From positions 1-34,468 of the forward strand of contig CAYQJV010000012.1 of assembly GCA_964417925.1 (NCBI GenBank): a stretch of 34,468 bases of DNA. The letters run 5' to 3'. Positions 30,188-34,468 of the stretch are shown piece after piece. The position numbers were made by a program, and so were the translations under genes. Below the pieces are notes generated by a model. That model was not told where the DNA came from. It saw only the letters and a list, made by a program, of their open reading frames with translations, and searched no databases. The first letter of the stretch is position 1; each line of letters starts with the position of its first letter. Origin of the DNA: CAYQJV01 sp964417925. Lineage in GTDB: Bacteria > Hydrothermota > Tepidihabitantia > B3-TA06 > CAYQJV01.

Positions 30188-31073
30188 TTTCTATTTTTTG
30201 TTCTACCTGTTCGTCACGTTCTATCCATAATATAGGTTTGAACTTTTTGAAAAATGCATACTGTCTTCTTATAAATAATTTTGTCTTTTTTATAATTATC
30301 TTTTTAGCTTCTTCAAGAGTAAGTTTACCCTCTAAGTAGTCAAACATCTCAGCATATCCAAGAGCATTAAATGCATTTAAATTTTTGGTATATCCCATTT
30401 CTTTTAATTTTTTAACCTCTTCAATAAACCCCTCTTCTATCATCTTTTCAAGCCTTTCTTCTATTCTTTTATATAATTTCTTTCTTGACATTGTTATTCC
30501 TAAAAAAATAGGGTTGAGGAATTTTTTTCTCTCTTTTTTAAGAAGAACGGAAGGCTTTTCTCCAGTTAATCTGTATATTTCAATTGCCCTTATTATCCTT
30601 TTTTTATCGGTTTTTGAAATTTCTTTTGCTCTTTCAGGATCTATCCTTACAAGTTCTGCGTATAGTTCTTCTACAGGTTTGTTTAGAAGTTCTTCACGTA
30701 TCTTTTGAGAAGCTGGTAGCGGATGTAGAGGGAAAAAAACGGCCTCTATGTAAAGTCCTGACCCTCCTACTGCCATTATTTTTTTACCTTGTTTTAAAAG
30801 GGAGAGTAATAAATTTTGTACTATTTTACCGAATTCCCCTGCAGAGATTTCTTCAGAAGGAGTTATTATATCCAGCATATGGTATTTTACCTCCTTTCTT
30901 CTCCATTCTTCAGGTTTTGCGGTGCCAATATCCATGTATTTGTAACACTGCCTTGAGTCTAAAGAGATTATTTCAAATCCGTATTTTTTGGCAATATTAT
31001 GAGAGATTTCTGTTTTTCCAACTCCTGTTGGACCAATTATTACAGGAATGAGTTTATTTTTATATTCTTCCAA
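30159..31073 (-). CDS. miaA: tRNA dimethylallyltransferase MiaA
   Basis: Adds a dimethylallyl group to A37 of tRNAs reading UNN codons. 304 residues: P-loop IIGPTGVGKTEIS at 12-24, ISLDSRQCYKYMDIGTAKP with the catalytic Asp, YHMLDIITPSEEISAGEF, VGGSGLYIEAV, and RRQYAFFKK near the end. The frame has no ATG in the proper place; TTG 31073 inside the mutL end is the start, with a 14-nt overlap and only a weak Shine-Dalgarno, so coupling to mutL is likely. Confidence 0.96.
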   Translation of the reverse strand: MEEYKNKLIPVIIGPTGVGKTEISHNIAKKYGFEIISLDSRQCYKYMDIGTAKPEEWRRKEVKYHMLDIITPSEEISAGEFGKIVQNLLLSLLKQGKKIMAVGGSGLYIEAVFFPLHPLPASQKIREELLNKPVEELYAELVRIDPERAKEISKTDKKRIIRAIEIYRLTGEKPSVLLKKERKKFLNPIFLGITMSRKKLYKRIEERLEKMIEEGFIEEVKKLKEMGYTKNLNAFNALGYAEMFDYLEGKLTLEEAKKIIIKKTKLFIRRQYAFFKKFKPILWIERDEQVEQKIENVLIRYGII

Positions 31074-32670
31074 ACTTTTTTTCTATTTCTTCTATGGTAA
31101 ATTTTAGTACAGTAGGCCTTCCGTGAGGACAAAAATAAGGATTTTCACAAGCAAAAAGTCTATTTATTAAGGACTCCATTTCTTCTTGAGATAATGGAGT
31201 TCCCGATTTAATTGCTGCTTTACATGCTATCATTTTTGCGATTTCGTCTTCATTTTCTACAACGTCTTCTTTTTCTGTAAATTCTTTAAATAGTTCTTCA
31301 ATTTCTTTTAAAGTTAATCTGGAATCGTCGGGAATCGTTTCAATCACTATTGTATCTTCCCCAAAAACTCTTGTTTCAATTCCCATTCTTTCCAGTTTGC
31401 TTTTTAGTTTAAGATACACCTCCATTGAGTATTCATCCAAAGTTATAGTAACAGGAAAGAGGAGTTTTTGTTTTTTTCTTTCTTTTTTTAAAATTTGTTC
31501 ATAAAGTATTCTTTCATGAGCTGCATGTTGGTCTATAATTATAAAGCCTGTTTTTATTTGAGCAAAAATATAGGTATTTTTGAGTTGCCAGAATATAGGG
31601 GATTCCTGTTTTATAGAATAAGGAGAAGATTCCTGTAAAATTGAATATTCACTCTCTTTGACCCGAAAAGACGTAATCTCACGGGAAATTTTATTTCTAT
31701 CTGCAATTAAATTTTTCTTTATAATTTGTGTTAGGAAGTCGTAAAGAAATTTTTCATCATGAAATTTTACTTCTCTTTTTGAAGGGTGGATATTTACATC
31801 AACCAACTCTGGTTTTATTTCTAACTTCATAAAAAACCATGGATTTTTGTTGAATGTATCTTTATAAAGGTCTTCAACCGCTCTTTGGATTAACCGATAC
31901 TTTACAGGTCTGTTATTTATTGCTATAATTGGATAAGGTTTTTTTCTTTCAGGTAACTCAGGAGATTCAATAAATCCGTGAATAGAGATAAGAGGATGGG
32001 TGTGATGGATTTCAAGTAGTGATGAAACATCTATTTCTTTGAAAATATTTTTTATTCTTTCTTTTTCAGTCTCTCTGAAGAAGTGGAATATTTTTTTCCC
32101 GTCTGATATTAATATGAACTCAATATTTGCAAATATCAAGGCATATGTTTTTATGAGTTCTGCTATTTTTTTTGCCTCGTAAGAGTCTGATTTTAAAAAT
32201 GCTCTTCTTGCAGGGAGGTTAAAAAAAAGTTTTTCAACAATTACAGTAGTACCTTCAGTTCTTGCTATCTCTGTGATATCTAATATTTCCCCTTTTTCTA
32301 CAATTAACTTTCCTCCGGTATCTTCATCTCTATGTTTTGATTCTATCTTTAAAAAACTTACTTCTGCAATGCTTGCAAGAGCTTCTCCTCTAAATCCGAG
32401 AGATTTTATTTCTTTTAAATCTTCGATTTTTTCTATTTTACTGGTTGAAAATCGCTCAACCGAGTGAGGAAGATCAGTATATCTTATTCCTTCTCCATCA
32501 TCACTTACTTTGATTCGTTCCTTCCCACCTTTTTCTATTTCTACTTCTATCCTTTCTGCTCCAGCATCAATGGAATTTTCTATGAGTTCTTTAACACATG
32601 ATGCAGGATCCAAAATAATTTCTCCTGCCGCTATTTTTTTGATAGTATCTTCAGGCAGTTTTTTTATCAT
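31060..32670 (-). CDS. mutL: DNA mismatch repair protein MutL (endonuclease type)
   Basis: Links mismatch recognition by MutS to strand incision. 536 residues. GHKL ATPase N-terminus: AAGEIILDPASCVKELIENSIDAGA (catalytic Glu28, Asn32), DDGEGI at 58-63, STSKI, LGFRGEALASI at 91-101. The transducer domain includes INNRPVKYR and VDVNIHPSKREVKF. The C-terminal domain has DQHAAHERILYE (380-391), matching the DQHA(x2)E(x4)E nuclease motif, plus ACKAAIKSG and CPHGRP (514-519) metal-site motifs, so it should nick DNA itself. It lies 4 nt after the MBL gene. mutS is not in the window. Confidence 0.97.
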   Translation of the reverse strand: MIKKLPEDTIKKIAAGEIILDPASCVKELIENSIDAGAERIEVEIEKGGKERIKVSDDGEGIRYTDLPHSVERFSTSKIEKIEDLKEIKSLGFRGEALASIAEVSFLKIESKHRDEDTGGKLIVEKGEILDITEIARTEGTTVIVEKLFFNLPARRAFLKSDSYEAKKIAELIKTYALIFANIEFILISDGKKIFHFFRETEKERIKNIFKEIDVSSLLEIHHTHPLISIHGFIESPELPERKKPYPIIAINNRPVKYRLIQRAVEDLYKDTFNKNPWFFMKLEIKPELVDVNIHPSKREVKFHDEKFLYDFLTQIIKKNLIADRNKISREITSFRVKESEYSILQESSPYSIKQESPIFWQLKNTYIFAQIKTGFIIIDQHAAHERILYEQILKKERKKQKLLFPVTITLDEYSMEVYLKLKSKLERMGIETRVFGEDTIVIETIPDDSRLTLKEIEELFKEFTEKEDVVENEDEIAKMIACKAAIKSGTPLSQEEMESLINRLFACENPYFCPHGRPTVLKFTIEEIEKKFGRI

Positions 32671-32674
32671 TTGG

Positions 32675-33436
32675 TTAAAATTCGATTAGCATTCCATCGT
32701 TTGCAGCTATTACGTTTACTCCTGTGTTTTTTGAAATTTTTTCTGCCACCATCCAAGGTTTTGCTTTGATCATCGTCATCCCAAAATGGGTGAGAATAGC
32801 TTTCTCAGGTTTTACAGCTTTTATTATTTCTTCTGCTTCTTTTACGCATAAATGGTCAAGCCCTTCCTTTTTTTCAAACCTTACAACATTTATTACAAGA
32901 ATATCACTCTCTTTATAGAATTCTTTTAGTTCTTCAAAAAACTCTGTATCAACAATAAAACCGAGCCTTTTCCCAGAGATATTAAATATAAAACCATATG
33001 TTTCCCCTCTGTGACGGTGCCTACAAGGTGCATGAAACTCTATGTCTTTTATTTTATACACTTTTTTTTCTTTAATTATTGTAATTTTATGTAAATACTC
33101 CCTTAAATATTTCAATACTACTGGATCCTCTCCTAATATTGCATCTGCTGGAGCAAAAAGTTCTCCTCTTTTCTTGAATCCTCCATCTGTCATTGCTTCA
33201 ATTACTACATTTACATCTGCAGAATGGTCAAGATGACGATGAGATAAAATCACTGCATCCAGTTTTTCAAAGGATAGTTTATGCTTACTTTTTAAAACTC
33301 TCAATAAACTACATGGCCCAGGGTCTATTAAAATGTTGGTATTATCTGTTTTAAGCCATATTCCTCCTGAGGCTCTTATCTGTTTAAAGACTACAAATCT
33401 TGCACCTGCGGTTCCAAGGAAGATTAGCTGACTCAT
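32675..33436 (-). CDS. MBL-fold metallo-hydrolase (RNase Z/PhnP-like)
   Basis: 253 residues, starting at ATG 33436 (MSQLIFLGTAG), which overlaps the pdaD stop as ATGA; an upstream in-frame start would duplicate pdaD sequence. Metallo-beta-lactamase fold with both metal sites: HRHLDH (H66, H68, D70, H71), His in CRHRHRGETYGF (about 140-142), Asp163 in FIVDTEF and His217 in LTHFGM. Such small hydrolases act on phosphodiesters, cyclic nucleotides or tRNA ends. The substrate cannot be told from sequence; presence in a transcript that begins with a tRNA makes RNA processing a thought, not evidence. Confidence 0.85.
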   Translation of the reverse strand: MSQLIFLGTAGARFVVFKQIRASGGIWLKTDNTNILIDPGPCSLLRVLKSKHKLSFEKLDAVILSHRHLDHSADVNVVIEAMTDGGFKKRGELFAPADAILGEDPVVLKYLREYLHKITIIKEKKVYKIKDIEFHAPCRHRHRGETYGFIFNISGKRLGFIVDTEFFEELKEFYKESDILVINVVRFEKKEGLDHLCVKEAEEIIKAVKPEKAILTHFGMTMIKAKPWMVAEKISKNTGVNVIAANDGMLIEF

Positions 33437-33981
33437 AGAACAAATACTGCTGCAGCAATTACTGTGGTCCACAGACCTCTTTTATCACCTATGGCTGTTT
33501 GAGTAATATGAGTGGTTTTTACAATTTTACCCGAAATTTTCCAGCTTTCTTTTCTTTTGTTGTAGCTTGTGTTGATATCAAAAGGAACTCCAAGGGTTTT
33601 AGCGAGCATTCTTGCAGCAAGGTCTTCGGCATATTCTCCTGCTTTAGCTTCTGTCTCTCCAAAAGAATGGTATTCAGATAGGTAACCATGTTGGTTTTTG
33701 TCCTTTGGAATTGCAACTCCTACTGATGCTCCTATGAGTCTATGAGGTTCATTTGTTTGATTCTCACTCATTACACAGAAAACAATCTGGCCTGGCTTAA
33801 GCAGTTTTATTCCTTTTTCCCTGGAAATCATTTTACACCCTGGAGGAAGTATACTTGATACTTTTACAAGATTGAATGGAGCAATACCTGCATCTCTTAA
33901 AGCAGCCTCAAAGGATGCGAGTTTATCGTGGTCTTTTCCCACGCCCTTAGTTAAAAAAAATTTAGAAGGTGTAAGTATCAT
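33433..33981 (-). CDS. pdaD: Pyruvoyl-dependent arginine decarboxylase PdaD
   Basis: Converts arginine to agmatine, the first step of polyamine synthesis via agmatine. 182 residues: FFLTKGVGKDHDKLASFEAALRDAGI, self-cleavage site Ser42-Ser43 in LVKVSSILPPGCK (Ser43 becomes the pyruvoyl group), IVFCVMSENQTNEPHRLIGASVGVAIP, GYLSEYHSFGETEAKAGEYAEDLA, and the end GLWTTVIAAAVFVL. ATG 33981 fits the family N-terminus and lies only 2 nt after the tRNA-Ala 3' end, with no Shine-Dalgarno outside the tRNA. It overlaps the MBL gene start. Agmatine-processing genes are not in the window. Confidence 0.96.
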   Translation of the reverse strand: MILTPSKFFLTKGVGKDHDKLASFEAALRDAGIAPFNLVKVSSILPPGCKMISREKGIKLLKPGQIVFCVMSENQTNEPHRLIGASVGVAIPKDKNQHGYLSEYHSFGETEAKAGEYAEDLAARMLAKTLGVPFDINTSYNKRKESWKISGKIVKTTHITQTAIGDKRGLWTTVIAAAVFVL

Positions 33982-33983
33982 AG

Positions 33984-34055
33984 TGGAGCAGACGGGATTC
34001 GAACCCGTGACCTCCAGAGTGCGATTCTGGCGCTCTCCCACTGAGCTACTGCCCC
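33984..34055 (-). tRNA. tRNA-Ala (anticodon CGC)
   Basis: 72-nt cloverleaf: acceptor GGGGCAG/CTGCTCC with a G3-U70 wobble pair, the alanine identity element; D-arm GCTC/GAGC; anticodon arm CCAGA-ATCGCAC-TCTGG giving anticodon CGC, which reads GCG; T-arm ACGGG-TTCGAAT-CCCGT; discriminator A. CCA is not encoded. First gene after repeat copy 3 and its promoter. A CGC tRNA is a specialised isoacceptor, mildly surprising in such AT-rich DNA. Confidence 0.93.
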
Positions 34056-34065
34056 ATTAAAGTTA

Positions 34066-34093
34066 ATTTTAACTGTAAACCTTAAAAAGTCAA
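34066..34093 (-). promoter_or_regulatory. Promoter of tRNA-Ala-pdaD-MBL-mutL-miaA-comEC
   Basis: TTGACT (34093-34088), a 16-bp spacer, TAAAAT (34071-34066), about 10 nt before the tRNA. It is very similar to the promoter of the other tRNA (5127-5154). The -35 box is exactly 4 nt from the end of repeat copy 3. No other promoter was seen before comEC ends. Confidence 0.8.
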
Positions 34094-34097
34094 TTAT

Positions 34098-34312
34098 TTG
34101 TAGAATTCCATAACATTTTGGCCGCGAGGGGTTATTCTTTACCCATCCGTTCAAAAAGTATTTTATTAAACTTCTCCATAAAATCCCTCGCACTTTATAT
34201 CTCTTCCTCTTTGTTTTTGGCGCCCGAGATAAAGGACCCCAAAGCCCTTGCCTTTATTCATAAATTTACCTTTTTTCAGGGTACCAATCCAATATCTTTT
34301 TGAAATTCTTCA
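34098..34312 (-). repeat. Dispersed ~215-bp repeat, copy 3 (upstream of tRNA-Ala)
   Basis: Same ends and orientation relative to the downstream transcript as the other two copies. Closest to copy 1 in the AGAGGAAGAGATATAAAG segment and the GGCCAAAATG end, closest to copy 2 in the left third. Frames are broken relative to copy 2. It separates the tRNA-Ala promoter from a possible gene end at 34372. Nothing else is recognisable in 34313-34371. Confidence 0.9.
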
Positions 34313-34371
34313 TTTTATTCTGAAAGCTGTTCGAAAAATAAGAGTTGCATTGAGGAAATTCTTGCATATTT

Positions 34372-34468
34372 TTAAAAGTCTTTAAGGGATTGTTCTTTCG
34401 GGAAGTTTTGGAAAAGCTTCATGGGTATTTTCATCTCTCCCATTCCTCTCAACATATCATTTCCCGAA
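34372..34468 (-). CDS. Possible 3' end of a minus-strand gene (partial)
   Basis: An open frame enters from the right edge of the window and ends with TAA at 34374-34372. The 31 visible residues include SGNDMLRGMGEMKIPMKLF and end KEQSLKDF. Composition is protein-like (Met/Lys-rich, amphipathic), but the piece is too short to identify. If real, repeat copy 3 lies about 60 nt downstream of its stop, as copy 2 lies downstream of comEC. Confidence 0.3.
   Translation of the reverse strand, partial: SGNDMLRGMGEMKIPMKLFQNFPKEQSLKDF

Noticed and set aside
33978..34193. 71-codon ORF running through repeat copy 3 and tRNA-Ala
   Set aside because: It reads through a complete tRNA cloverleaf, the promoter and a non-coding repeat; it is a translation of functional RNA and promoter sequence.
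1504..34312. The three repeats as a CRISPR array
   Set aside because: Units are about 215 bp, tens of kilobases apart, in both orientations, with no spacers and no cas genes.

Overview
The window looks like chromosomal DNA of an uncultivated, AT-rich and probably thermophilic bacterium near the Bacteroidota/FCB-type candidate phyla (WOR-3/Hydrothermae-like). This affiliation is inference. It rests on a decayed secreted protein ending in a YPNPFN-type sorting tail, an L2 protein with the DHPMGGGEG variant I associate with Bacteroidota/Chlorobiota, a TtuA-type tRNA thiolase (typical of thermophiles) and AT-rich genes. No 16S rRNA is present to settle it.

Layout. (1) 1-1500: a degraded, less AT-rich zone with a membrane ORF, an endonuclease III remnant carrying an in-frame TAG, and a frameshifted beta-propeller/sorting-domain remnant fused onto it. 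(2) 1504-5115, plus strand: a 217-bp repeat, a near-consensus promoter, then rnfC-rnfD-rnfG. RnfG has two FMN-binding domains, and rnfE, rnfA and rnfB are not here. (3) 5127-5674, plus strand: a promoter, a CAU-anticodon tRNA and a small membrane protein whose ORF starts 1 nt after the tRNA. (4) 25687 down to 5678, minus strand: about 20 kb of nearly gapless genes. These are the fused S10-spc-alpha ribosomal operons (rpsJ to rplQ, with secY, adk, map, infA, rpmJ and rpoA inside), then panD, a sugar-nucleotidyltransferase, a LytR_C protein, rsfS, argS, a PTS EIIA-like protein, a zinc-ribbon protein and ttuA. The transcript leader contains a promoter, a 16-bp palindrome and an apparent 29-aa leader ORF overlapping the rpsJ start. 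(5) 27948-25703, minus: repeat copy 2, promoter, gap-pgk. (6) 34093-28169, minus: repeat copy 3, promoter, tRNA-Ala(CGC), pdaD, an MBL hydrolase, mutL, miaA and comEC, tightly packed. (7) 34372-34468: possible 3' end of another minus-strand gene.

Most unusual signal: a roughly 215-bp non-coding repeat occurs three times (1504-1720, 27953-28167, 34098-34312). Each copy sits in the same orientation relative to a downstream transcription unit, and in each its last conserved base is exactly 4 nt before a TTGACTTTT -35 region with a good -10 box 16-17 bp further on. A 77-nt core appears identical in all three copies and can fold around GCGAGGG/CCCTCGC arms. Imperfect inverted ends suggest a MITE-like element that supplies or docks onto promoters. 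A second recurrent theme is coding sequences starting 1-2 nt after a tRNA 3' end, with no room for a Shine-Dalgarno sequence.

How the genes work together: the large operon couples ribosome and RNA polymerase production with protein export, initiation, N-terminal processing and ribosome silencing. gap/pgk supply lower glycolysis, Rnf would link ferredoxin and NAD pools to ion pumping, and the tRNA-Ala unit combines polyamine synthesis, mismatch repair, tRNA modification and DNA uptake.
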